Shown: positions 1 to 5,636, numbered from the stretch's first letter. The stretch is DNA of 13,425 bases from Candidatus Woesearchaeota archaeon (GCA_023252315.1 JAJPEB010000020.1:1-13425), one strand, 5' to 3'. Notes: a model not told the origin generated them from the sequence alone. Numbers and translations are program-made.

Positions 1-90
1 GCCGCGATAGGGGCAGCGCTCGCCGTCGCGATGCGCTCGTCGGAGAGAGGCGATGACGAGGGGCAAAGAGGGCGCAGGCGCAGAGGATAG
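1..90 (+). CDS. Possible 3' end of a gene cut by the window edge
   Basis: The first plus frame is open from the window edge to a TAG at 88-90. It reads as a short hydrophobic run (AAIGAALAVAM) followed by a charged, arginine-rich tail ending GQRGRRRRG. That pattern suits the last membrane helix and cytoplasmic tail of a membrane protein, but 29 codons are too few to identify anything. A pyrimidine-rich tract at about 131-160 could terminate such a transcript. In this GC-rich DNA the minus strand is also open over the same bases, so the call is weak. Confidence 0.3.
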   Translation, partial: AAIGAALAVAMRSSERGDDEGQRGRRRRG

Positions 91-178
91 CGCGGACGAG
101 GGCGATGCCGCGGGGAAGCGCGGCACAGCCTCGCCTCCTTTCTTCCATCCTGTCCCTTCCGGACGGGCCTGCGCTCGA

Positions 179-250
179 CGCCTCCGCGGGGAATTGAACC
201 CCGATATGCGGGTTCGGAACCCACCAGTCTATCCGTTAGCCTACGGAGGC
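179..250 (-). tRNA. tRNA-Arg (anticodon CCG)
   Basis: A 72-base cloverleaf on the minus strand. The acceptor stem is GCCTCCG (244-250) paired with CGGAGGC (180-186), with discriminator G at 179 and no encoded CCA. The anticodon stem GTGGG/CCCGC encloses the loop TTCCGAA, so the anticodon is CCG and it reads CGG. The T-arm is CGGGG TTCAATT CCCCG. The D-stem is poor: in standard numbering it has one Watson-Crick pair, two wobbles and a C12 x A23 mismatch. A TATA box lies 26-36 bases upstream. It closely resembles the tRNA-Arg at 307-378. Confidence 0.93.
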
Positions 251-274
251 AGCGCCTTGCGAGACTGCCAAGGG

Positions 275-287
275 ACTTATAAATATT
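275..287 (-). promoter_or_regulatory. TATA box of tRNA-Arg(CCG)
   Basis: On the minus strand this AT-rich run reads AATATTTATAAG. It stands out in GC-rich surroundings and is centred about 30 bases before the 5' end of the tRNA at 250, the expected archaeal spacing. It gives this tRNA its own promoter, separate from that of the upstream tRNA-Arg(GCG). Confidence 0.75.
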
Positions 288-306
288 GAGAATCGAAAAG
301 AAAGGA

Positions 307-378
307 CGCCCCCGCGAGGAATTGAACCCCGATCTGCGGGACCGCAACCCGCCAGTCTATCCGTTAGCCTACGGGGGC
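307..378 (-). tRNA. tRNA-Arg (anticodon GCG)
   Basis: A 72-base minus-strand cloverleaf. The acceptor stem is GCCCCCG (372-378) with CGGGGGC (308-314), discriminator G at 307, and no CCA encoded. The anticodon stem GCGGG/CCCGC closes the loop TTGCGGT, giving anticodon GCG for CGC codons. The T-arm is CGGGG TTCAATT CCTCG. The segment from the end of the acceptor stem through the D-arm is identical to that of the neighbouring tRNA-Arg(CCG), including the irregular D-stem. The two genes probably arose by tandem duplication with an anticodon change. Its TATA box is at about 403-412. Confidence 0.93.
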
Positions 379-401
379 TTTGCATCCGGCGATTCGCAGG
401 A

Positions 402-413
402 GCTTTATAAGCG
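402..413. promoter_or_regulatory. Near-palindromic TATA box shared by tRNA-Arg(GCG) and the zinc-ribbon gene
   Basis: The sequence GCTTTATAAGC reads as a good TATA box on both strands. It lies 25-34 bases upstream of the tRNA 5' end on the minus strand. On the plus strand it would start transcription near 435, about 30 bases before the ATG at 468. One TATA element may therefore serve two divergent transcripts. Confidence 0.65.
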
Positions 414-467
414 TTGCCACGGCATGGCGAGCGCAGCATTCAAATACCTCCGCCGGAGGCCGCCACC

Positions 468-884
468 ATGCGCCTTCCCAAGCACTACGGCGAGTCGTCG
501 GTCGCGCGCTGCCCGTTCTGCGGCGAGGCGGCGTACGCGAAGAACTGCCAAGGCGTGCCCGTGTGCAGGGCGCATGTCGGCGCGCAGCTGCCCGACCTCA
601 AGTGCGTGTGCGGGGGCTGGCTCGACCAGCGCGAGTCGAAGTTCGGCACGTTCTACACCTGCATGCGCTGCGGCCCCGTCTCGTTCTCGCGCATGATGGA
701 GACCAACGGCGACAAGATCCGCGAGGCCGCGCGCAAGGGCGCGCAGCCCGCGCAGGCGGGCGCGCCACAGCCCGCCTCGCAGCCCCGAGGCGCGCAGTCG
801 AGGGGCGGCACGCTGCGCGAGCGCATCAAGGAGAAGCTCGCGCGCGGGGAAGCGCTCACGCCCGACGAGCTTGATTTCCTGTGA
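468..884 (+). CDS. Small archaeal zinc-ribbon protein
   Basis: The 138-residue protein has two cysteine clusters. One is CPFC (C15, C18) with C33/H36 in VCRAH. The other is CVC (C46, C48) with CMRC (C65, C68). The second half has the layout of a topoisomerase-type or TFIIS-like zinc ribbon. A flexible Ala/Gln/Pro-rich linker (about 90-112) leads to a short helical tail, ARGEALTPDELDFL. The likely role is nucleic-acid or ribosome binding, by inference from the fold only. The ATG at 468 is chosen because GGAGG at 455-459 lies eight bases before it; a TTG further upstream lacks such a site. The 3' end overlaps the convergent VOC gene by 29 bases. I know similar unnamed archaeal proteins but no assigned function. 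Confidence 0.88.
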   Translation: MRLPKHYGESSVARCPFCGEAAYAKNCQGVPVCRAHVGAQLPDLKCVCGGWLDQRESKFGTFYTCMRCGPVSFSRMMETNGDKIREAARKGAQPAQAGAPQPASQPRGAQSRGGTLRERIKEKLARGEALTPDELDFL

Positions 885-1251
885 CGTCGTAGCGCTCCGT
901 CACGCAGACGTAGAATCCCGACGGGTCCTGCGCGCGGAAATCGCGCGCCCCCCATGCGCGTGCGCGCGGCGCCGCCACCGCATGCGCCCCGAGCCGCCCG
1001 TACGCGGCGTCGAGATCCTCGACCGGGATCACGATCTCGACTCCGTAGCCGCGCGGCGTGCCGGGCCCCCATCTCGAGAAATGCTCGTGCGCGCCGATGC
1101 CCCGCTCGCTCTTGTGGAGCGCGATGCGCTGCGCGCCGCGCTCGAGGATCGCGTGCGCGTGCGTGCGGTGGACCTGCGAGAAGCCGAGCAGCGCGTAGAA
1201 GGCGGCCGAGGCGTCGAGGTCGTCCACGTGCAGCTCGATGAGCAGGTCCAT
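856..1251 (-). CDS. VOC (glyoxalase/bleomycin-resistance/dioxygenase fold) protein
   Basis: This 131-residue protein has the paired beta-alpha-beta-beta-beta modules of the vicinal oxygen chelate superfamily. It opens IELHVDDLDASAAFYALLGF, the usual first module, and residues 69-119 form the second (VEIVIPVEDLDAAY, then DPSGFYVCVTE). Candidate metal ligands are H8, E72 and E119. Substrate cannot be read from sequence. Members include glyoxalase I, epimerases, dioxygenases and antibiotic-binding proteins, and small stand-alone members are often uncharacterised. A TATA box sits 22-32 bases before the ATG, so the mRNA is probably leaderless. The C-terminus beyond E119 is encoded in the overlap with the zinc-ribbon gene. 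Confidence 0.9.
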   Translation of the reverse strand: MDLLIELHVDDLDASAAFYALLGFSQVHRTHAHAILERGAQRIALHKSERGIGAHEHFSRWGPGTPRGYGVEIVIPVEDLDAAYGRLGAHAVAAPRARAWGARDFRAQDPSGFYVCVTERYDVTGNQARRA

Positions 1252-1271
1252 GCGCGCGCGTGGTGGCTGGG

Positions 1272-1282
1272 CGTATAAGAAG
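1272..1282 (-). promoter_or_regulatory. TATA box of the VOC gene
   Basis: The minus strand reads TTCTTATACG, centred about 26 bases upstream of the ATG at 1251. Transcription would start at or next to the start codon, which fits the absence of a Shine-Dalgarno sequence. Confidence 0.6.
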
Positions 1283-1298
1283 GCTGCGGATGCGTTGA

Positions 1299-1332
1299 CG
1301 CTTCTTTCGTCTGGTTGGGCCCCACAGAAGCG
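1299..1332. repeat. Inverted repeat between the stalk operon and the VOC gene
   Basis: CGCTTCT at 1299-1305 is complementary to AGAAGCG at 1326-1332, with a 20-base loop that contains GGGCCC. It lies in the 114-base spacer downstream of the coiled-coil gene and could help end that transcript. Nothing else recognisable is in the spacer. Confidence 0.35.
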
Positions 1333-1382
1333 CAGGAGCGTGGAAATGAGAATAAGCGAACTGTAGAGATGCTGGATTCTAT

Positions 1383-1393
1383 GCGAGAAAAGA
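1383..1393 (-). terminator. Possible T-rich terminator of the stalk operon
   Basis: Directly after the stop codon of the coiled-coil gene the minus strand reads CTTTTCTC, followed by further pyrimidine-rich runs. Archaeal RNA polymerase can terminate on such U-rich tracts without a hairpin. Confidence 0.35.
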
Positions 1394-2275
1394 TCAGTCC
1401 CTGACGCTCTGCATCGCCAGGAGGTCCTCGGTCGTGAGCTTCTCGCCCTTCACCATCTTCTCCTCGGCCTCCTTCGCGCGCTGCTTGAGCGTCTTCTGCT
1501 CGTCCGCGTCCTTGCGCTTGCGCTCCTCGGCCTCCTTCGATTTCTCGGCCTTGCGCGCCTTGCGCACCTCGGTCTGCGCGTCCTTGACGTCGCCCGAGAG
1601 CCGCATGTACTCCTCCTTGTGGGCGAGGAACTCCTTGTACTTGTCCTCCTCCTCCTTCTTGAGCTCCTCGATCTCCGCCGAGAGCGCGAGCATCTTCTCG
1701 TGGTACTGCTGGCTCTCCTTCGCGCACTCCGTGACCTTCGCGTGCAGCTCGTTCGCGGCCTTCTTGAGGTCGTCGATCTCCTTGCTCTTGCCGGCGAGCT
1801 CGCCCGAGAGGCCGGCGGACTCCGAGAGCTCGCCGTGCTGCTTCTTGAGCTGCTTGATCTGCTTGACGAGCTTCTGCTCGGCGTCGAAGCCCATCGGCAT
1901 CGTCTCGAGGCGCTCCTCGAGCAGCGCGATCTGCTGCTCGATCGCGCGCGGGCGCAGCGGCCTGCCCTTCGCGTCGAGCGGCGCCTCCTTCCTCGCGGCC
2001 ATGGGCTTGGGCGCAGGGCGCGCCTTCTTGATCTCCGCGATCTTCTCCGTGATCTGCGCGTTGAGCGCGTCGCGGTCCTTCTTCTGGGAGCGCACGAGGC
2101 CCGTGAGCTCGTTGCGCTTGCGCCTGAACTCCGAGATCTGGCGGATCTTCTCGCCGATGAGCGCGCTGATCTCCTGCTTGCGCGCGAACGCATCCTCCTT
2201 CTTCTGGTTGAGCTCGTCGAGCTTGGGCCTCAGGTCCGCGGATTCCTTCTCGTTGCCGTCCATGCGCTTGTCCAC
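1394..2275 (-). CDS. Long coiled-coil protein in the ribosomal stalk operon (COG1340-like)
   Basis: The 293-residue protein is almost wholly charged alpha-helix. Heptad-rich segments cover about 5-85 and 105-270, split by a proline/lysine linker (about 86-105, RPAPKPMAARKEAPLDAKG). It then carries MPMGFDAEQKLVKQIKQLKKQ and a short tail, KMVKGEKLTTEDLLAMQ. There is no signal peptide or membrane segment. It resembles the uncharacterised archaeal coiled-coil family COG1340 by recollection. It is the last gene of rpl1-rpl10-rpl12, about 40-50 bases after rpl12 with no TATA box between, so co-expression with the stalk is likely. The GTG at 2275 gives the longest form. The ATG at 2263, with GGTG about ten bases upstream, is an equally good or better start. 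Confidence 0.9.
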   Translation of the reverse strand: MDKRMDGNEKESADLRPKLDELNQKKEDAFARKQEISALIGEKIRQISEFRRKRNELTGLVRSQKKDRDALNAQITEKIAEIKKARPAPKPMAARKEAPLDAKGRPLRPRAIEQQIALLEERLETMPMGFDAEQKLVKQIKQLKKQHGELSESAGLSGELAGKSKEIDDLKKAANELHAKVTECAKESQQYHEKMLALSAEIEELKKEEEDKYKEFLAHKEEYMRLSGDVKDAQTEVRKARKAEKSKEAEERKRKDADEQKTLKQRAKEAEEKMVKGEKLTTEDLLAMQSVRD

Positions 2276-2316
2276 CCTTGGAATGGGAAAATGAAAACAG
2301 GAGGAATGGGGAAGAA

Positions 2317-2619
2317 TCAGCCGAAGAGCGACCCGAGCCCGGCCGCTGCCTGCTCCTCGCTCTTCTTGTCGTCCTCCTCCTTCTTGGGTTGCTCCTTCTT
2401 CGCCTCGTGGCCGCCTGCCGCGGGCGCGGCTGCGACAGCGACGGGAGCCGCGCTCTTGATCGCGTCCTCGATGTTGACGCCGTCGAGCGCCGCGATGAGC
2501 GACTTGATCCTGCCGTCGTCAGCGTGTACGCCTGCCGCCTCGAGGACCTTCTTGACGTTGGCTTCCTTCACATCCTTGCCTGCCTTGTGCAACAGGAGTG
2601 CTGCGTAAATGTATTCCAT
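2317..2619 (-). CDS. rpl12: Ribosomal protein L12 (archaeal P1/P2 type stalk protein)
   Basis: This 100-residue acidic protein opens [17 protein letters not shown], the dimerising helical N-terminal domain of archaeal L12/P1. A flexible Ala-rich hinge (about 58-72) and a lysine/glutamate-rich linker follow, and it ends [10 protein letters not shown]. In archaea, several L12 dimers bind the C-terminal spine of uL10. Their tails recruit translational GTPases (aEF1A, aEF2, aIF5B) and ABCE1 to the ribosome. AAGGAGG precedes the ATG by eight bases. It lies 33 bases after rpl10. The last ten residues match the end of uL10 exactly. Confidence 0.97.
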   Translation of the reverse strand: MEYIYAALLLHKAGKDVKEANVKKVLEAAGVHADDGRIKSLIAALDGVNIEDAIKSAAPVAVAAAPAAGGHEAKKEQPKKEEDDKKSEEQAAAGLGSLFG

Positions 2620-2652
2620 TTGCTCCGCCTCCTTGGTTGAGTTGAATATGTA

Positions 2653-3639
2653 TTATCCGAATAGCGAGCCCAGGCCCGCCGCAGCGTCGGGCTGCGGCTC
2701 CTCGGGCTCGTTGCCCTTCTTGCCGGCGCCCTGGTGCTTGTCGCCCCCTGCCGCCTCGGCCGGCGCCGCCTCCTCGGGGCGCATGTCCTCGGGGAGGTAC
2801 TTGGCCACGCCCATCGCGCGCAGGTACTCCTGCGCGAGCGCGATGCGCGCGTCGTCGGCGACCAGGTTCGCCTCGAGCGCGAGGCCCGCGGCGTTGTAGT
2901 GCGCCTTCTGCACGAGCGCCTCGATCGTGTCCTTCGTCGGGAAGCCCGTCGCGATCGAGAGGCCGCGCCCCGCGAGGGCCGCGTCCTGCAGGTCGCGCAT
3001 GAACTTCTCCTCGTCGATGTCGAGCACCTTGCTCGTGAGCACCTGGCCGTTCTCGTAGACCGCGGTCACGCGCAGCCCGATGCGCATCGGCTCGATGCCC
3101 ATGCGCGTGAGGAACGCCGCGGCCTTGTCGCTCACGACGCTGCCCTCTTCCGCGAGCACGGCGTCCTTCTTGATCACGACCTTGCCGTTCTCGACGCCGC
3201 CCTTGATGCCGAGCTGGCCGAGCTCGCCGATGATCGGGCCCGGGGGGAAGCTCGTCGGTCCCGCGGGCACGATGAGGTCCGTGGGGGCGATCTGCCCGCC
3301 CTTGATCGGGGCCTTGCTCTGGTTCTTCTTGAGCGTCTTGAAGAGCGTGAACGGGTTCTCGCGCGTGAAGAGCAGCGCGGGCATGCCCTCGAGGTGCTTC
3401 TCGAGCGGGGCGAGCTCCTGCGCCTTCTTGCTCTGCGCGAACGCGATCTTGAGCAGGCGCTTCTTCGCCATGGCGATCACGACCTGCTCGCGCATCTTCT
3501 TGCGCATCGCGGAGAGGTTCTTGCCGGGCAGGCTCTGCATATCGACGACGCCGATGATCGGGTACTCCTCGATGAGCTTGACGATGCCGCTGACTGCCGA
3601 GCGCTTCTCCTCGTTTACGACGGTCTGTGCGTGTGCCAT
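2653..3639 (-). CDS. rpl10: Ribosomal protein uL10 (P0-like stalk base)
   Basis: The 328-residue length suits archaeal/eukaryotic P0 rather than bacterial L10 (about 165). The N-terminal rRNA-binding domain is residues 1-110. The archaeal insertion follows at about 110-185, with QIAPTDLIVPAGPTSFPPGP inside it. Then comes the helical spine that binds L12 dimers (about 205-285). After that is a charged, probably disordered linker, and a terminal [10 protein letters not shown] identical to that of L12. It anchors the stalk at the GTPase centre of the 50S subunit. Its ATG is four bases after the rpl1 stop with no strong Shine-Dalgarno, suggesting translational coupling to rpl1. Confidence 0.97.
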   Translation of the reverse strand: MAHAQTVVNEEKRSAVSGIVKLIEEYPIIGVVDMQSLPGKNLSAMRKKMREQVVIAMAKKRLLKIAFAQSKKAQELAPLEKHLEGMPALLFTRENPFTLFKTLKKNQSKAPIKGGQIAPTDLIVPAGPTSFPPGPIIGELGQLGIKGGVENGKVVIKKDAVLAEEGSVVSDKAAAFLTRMGIEPMRIGLRVTAVYENGQVLTSKVLDIDEEKFMRDLQDAALAGRGLSIATGFPTKDTIEALVQKAHYNAAGLALEANLVADDARIALAQEYLRAMGVAKYLPEDMRPEEAAPAEAAGGDKHQGAGKKGNEPEEPQPDAAAGLGSLFG

Positions 3640-3643
3640 GCTC

Positions 3644-4288
3644 TCATCTCAGCTTGATCGGCGGCGACATGGTGAGCTTGAAGTACACCGCCTTGACGTT
3701 GTTCTCCTCGCGCGGGAGGTGGTGGATGATCTGGTCGTACGCGCTGCGCACGTTGTCGATCACGTCCGACTCGCTCATCTTCTGCGTGCCGACGCGGATC
3801 TGGATCGTGGGGGACTTCCTCGCGGAGACCTTGACCGTGCTCTGCAGCTTCTCGATGAGCGGTGCCAAGGGGGCCTTGGGCGGCACGATGCAGCCCGCCT
3901 TGGGGTTGGGCATCTTGCCGCGGGGGCCGAGCGCGCGGCCGAACGTCGCCGCGATCTTGGGCATGATGTTCGCCTGGCCGACGAAGTACTCGCACTGGCT
4001 CGCGAGCTTGCGCACGTCGTTCTTCTTGAGCTTGTCGAACTCGGACTGCTCGATCGCGCGGTCCGCGGTCCTCTTCGCCTCGTCGATCATCTCGGGGCCG
4101 ACCAGCGCGCAGACGGGGACCTTGCGGCCTGTCTTGTGCGGGAGCTGGGCGAAGAACTCGACCTGGTCCTTGGGATCCTTCAGGTTGAGGTCCTTGAGCG
4201 AGATGGTGAGATCGTAGCTCTGCGAGAAGTTCTTCTTCTGCGCATGCAATTCCTTTACCGCTTCGATGAGCTTTTTCTCGTCAATCAT
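3644..4288 (-). CDS. rpl1: Ribosomal protein uL1
   Basis: The 214 residues match full-length archaeal L1. The family signature spans 117-131 (GRALGPRGKMPNPKAG), in the second domain at the hinge. L1 forms the mobile stalk beside the E site and helps move deacylated tRNA. In some bacteria and in Methanococcus it also represses its own operon by binding its mRNA. GGGAGGAGT just before the ATG is a strong Shine-Dalgarno, and it is partly enclosed in an inverted repeat. A TATA box at 4341-4352 gives a leader of about 25-30 bases. It is the first gene of the stalk operon; rpl11, often the preceding gene in archaea, is absent here. Confidence 0.97.
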   Translation of the reverse strand: MIDEKKLIEAVKELHAQKKNFSQSYDLTISLKDLNLKDPKDQVEFFAQLPHKTGRKVPVCALVGPEMIDEAKRTADRAIEQSEFDKLKKNDVRKLASQCEYFVGQANIMPKIAATFGRALGPRGKMPNPKAGCIVPPKAPLAPLIEKLQSTVKVSARKSPTIQIRVGTQKMSESDVIDNVRSAYDQIIHHLPREENNVKAVYFKLTMSPPIKLR

Positions 4289-4290
4289 GT

Positions 4291-4308
4291 GACTCCTCCC
4301 GAGGGAGT
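4291..4308 (-). promoter_or_regulatory. rpl1 leader hairpin covering the Shine-Dalgarno site
   Basis: In the mRNA, ACTCC (4304-4308) can pair with GGAGT (4292-4296), or CTCCC with GGGAG one step in. Both forms involve the GGAGG ribosome-binding site six bases before the rpl1 ATG. Such a hairpin could tune translation of the stalk operon. Regulation by L1 itself is only an inference. Confidence 0.45.
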
Positions 4309-4339
4309 TGGTCGCTCGTTGCCGATGAGATTCGACAGG

Positions 4340-4353
4340 GGTTTATAAATATT
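4340..4353 (-). promoter_or_regulatory. TATA box of the rpl1-rpl10-rpl12 operon
   Basis: The minus strand reads AATATTTATAAAC, the clearest promoter element in the window. It lies about 53-65 bases upstream of the rpl1 ATG. It falls inside the apparent long reading frame of the upstream gene, but outside the gene if that gene really stops at 4376. Confidence 0.8.
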
Positions 4354-4375
4354 GTGCTGGGGCGAAATCGTCCGC

Positions 4376-4742
4376 TCACTTCCCCAAGTTCTCGTCGAGG
4401 AACCGCACCATCCTCTCGTCGCCGAGCTTCGCGTAGATCTCCTTCGATGCCCGCGCACTGCTGCGCGAGGCGCTCGAGCTCGTCGCGCGAGGCCACGTGC
4501 GCGAGGAAATGCGCCGCGGCCCCGAAGTCCCTGCGCTCGAGGAACCACTCGCCCGTCTCGCGCAGCTTCGTGCCGTTGCCCGCGAGCGCGTAGCACTGCG
4601 CCGCCTGCGCGGCGTTGCCTGCGTGCAGCAGCCGCTCGCCAGCGTCAGTCATGAGCCTGAGCCTGAGCTGCGGCGAGAGCTTCGAGACGTCGACGGATGA
4701 CGCGCCATCGCGCAGGATCTTCTCGACGAGGGGATGGTCCAT
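4376..4742 (-). pseudogene. Alpha-solenoid/TPR-like protein gene with an apparent single-base frameshift
   Basis: From the ATG at 4742 the frame encodes 100 residues of helical-repeat protein (for example AGERLLHAGNAAQAAQCYALAGN, then TGEWFLERRDFGAAAHFLAHV). It then degenerates into arginine-rich sequence. Skipping one base at about 4442 restores a sensible end, EIYAKLGDERMVRFLDENLGK, with TGA at 4376-4378, giving 121 residues. The unshifted frame would run to 4281, across the rpl1 promoter and into rpl1, which is implausible. The cause may be an assembly error (extra G in GAAGGAG), a true mutation or +1 recoding. The function is unknown; proteins of this kind usually bind other proteins. A TATA box 21-31 bases before the ATG suggests a leaderless mRNA. 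Confidence 0.7.
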
Positions 4743-4762
4743 GGCGAGTGCGCGGAGGCAGC

Positions 4763-4773
4763 ACTATATACGG
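4763..4773 (-). promoter_or_regulatory. TATA box of the frameshifted helical-repeat gene
   Basis: The minus strand reads CGTATATAGTGC, 21-31 bases upstream of the ATG at 4742. No Shine-Dalgarno lies between, so the transcript is probably leaderless. The rest of the 130-base spacer (4743-4872) shows only a weak GCCCA/TGGGC hairpin near 4820-4840 and no gene. Confidence 0.65.
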
Positions 4774-4872
4774 ATTGCGCATCTGCGCGGCACTCGCAAG
4801 TCTCCCGTGCGGTGGCCCAGGCTCCTTGGGCGGCATCTCGCGCAAGCGCCTTGCCTGAGGAGGACGGTGCGG

Positions 4873-5616
4873 TCAGGCGGCCTGGAGCAGGTATCCTGTC
4901 CTCGACCCCTTGAGCTGCACCTGCCGTGCCTTCTGGTAGCCAACGAAAGAGAGCTCTGCGCTCCTCTCGAATGCGAGCGCGACGACCCCGCCGGGAGCGA
5001 GGAGCGGGCGCATGGCGCCGAGGCTCATGTTGACGTGCTCCTCGAGCACGTCCTTCCCGTCTAGCCCTATCCACTTGCTCTCGATCGAGTAAGGAGGATC
5101 CGTGAGGACGAGATCGATGCTGGCCGGGGGGATGTACGATGCTAGCTGTCGCGCGTCGAACACGTTGGCCTCGAACACGCGCCAGGGGGTCGCGGCGATG
5201 CCCTTGCGCAGCCGCGCATCGATGATGTCGACAATCCCTTGCGCGACCTGCGCCCTGCGCGAGAACCTCTCGTCCCCCGTGCAGGCGTAGTCAGCGCGCA
5301 GGTCGCGCTGCGCGGCGAGGGCCTCGTCCTTGTTCGTGACGATGAGCAGATTGTCTTTCGTGGTCGCGACCGCGAGGGGGTTGACGTCGGATCCGATGAG
5401 CTCCTCGCCATACTCGGAGTATGCGAGCTGGAACGTGCAGAGCGCGATGCCGTTGCCGCAGAACGGGTCGTAGACGCGCACGGGCCAGCGGCGCAGCAGA
5501 CCGAGCGAGTGGTGGATGAGCGACTGCGCCGCGACAGGAGAGAATCGGGGGATGTGCCCTCCGCGTTTGAGGACGCTGCCGGGGGAGAGCAATGCGCTGG
5601 CGTCTGCGGTCCTCAT
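4873..5616 (-). CDS. DPPY-type SAM methyltransferase, AviRa-like (putative rRNA methylase)
   Basis: This 247-residue Rossmann-fold methyltransferase has the SAM-binding motif I at 50-56 (DPFCGNG), the acidic end of strand 2 at GSDVNP (75-80) and a ribose/adenine region near NVFDARQL (151-158). The catalytic TDPPY is at 172-176, typical of enzymes modifying exocyclic amino groups or ring nitrogens. The opening (ALLSPGSVLKRGG..PRFSPVAAQ) and overall order recall AviRa, which methylates a guanosine of 23S rRNA and gives avilamycin resistance in Streptomyces. This comparison is from memory. The long helical insert (about 95-145) and the absence of a DNA-recognition domain argue for RNA over DNA. 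A TATA box 21-31 bases before the ATG implies a leaderless mRNA. An intrinsic housekeeping rRNA modification is likelier than drug resistance. Confidence 0.75.
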   Translation of the reverse strand: MRTADASALLSPGSVLKRGGHIPRFSPVAAQSLIHHSLGLLRRWPVRVYDPFCGNGIALCTFQLAYSEYGEELIGSDVNPLAVATTKDNLLIVTNKDEALAAQRDLRADYACTGDERFSRRAQVAQGIVDIIDARLRKGIAATPWRVFEANVFDARQLASYIPPASIDLVLTDPPYSIESKWIGLDGKDVLEEHVNMSLGAMRPLLAPGGVVALAFERSAELSFVGYQKARQVQLKGSRTGYLLQAA

Positions 5617-5636
5617 CGCACAAGGGTGTGCGGACG

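Noticed and set aside
1..126. Minus-strand reading frame from a GTG at 126 with GGAGG seven bases upstream, open to the window edge
   Set aside because: The product is Ser/Pro/Ala-rich with no recognisable motif and no promoter, and GC-rich DNA leaves all minus frames open here. The plus-strand alternative looks slightly more protein-like. Both remain uncertain.
53..696. Plus-strand frames crossing the two tRNA-Arg genes
   Set aside because: They translate tRNA sequence (both contain repeats of ELNPD..RNPPVYPLAYGG) and so are artefacts of the tRNA duplication.
1434..2608. Long plus-strand frames opposite the coiled-coil and L12 genes
   Set aside because: They are antisense shadows: Leu/Arg/Ser-rich low-complexity translations of genes with clear family assignment on the minus strand.
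4281..4375. Extension of the helical-repeat gene into rpl1
   Set aside because: This part is out of the original frame, covers the rpl1 TATA box and has no protein-like character.
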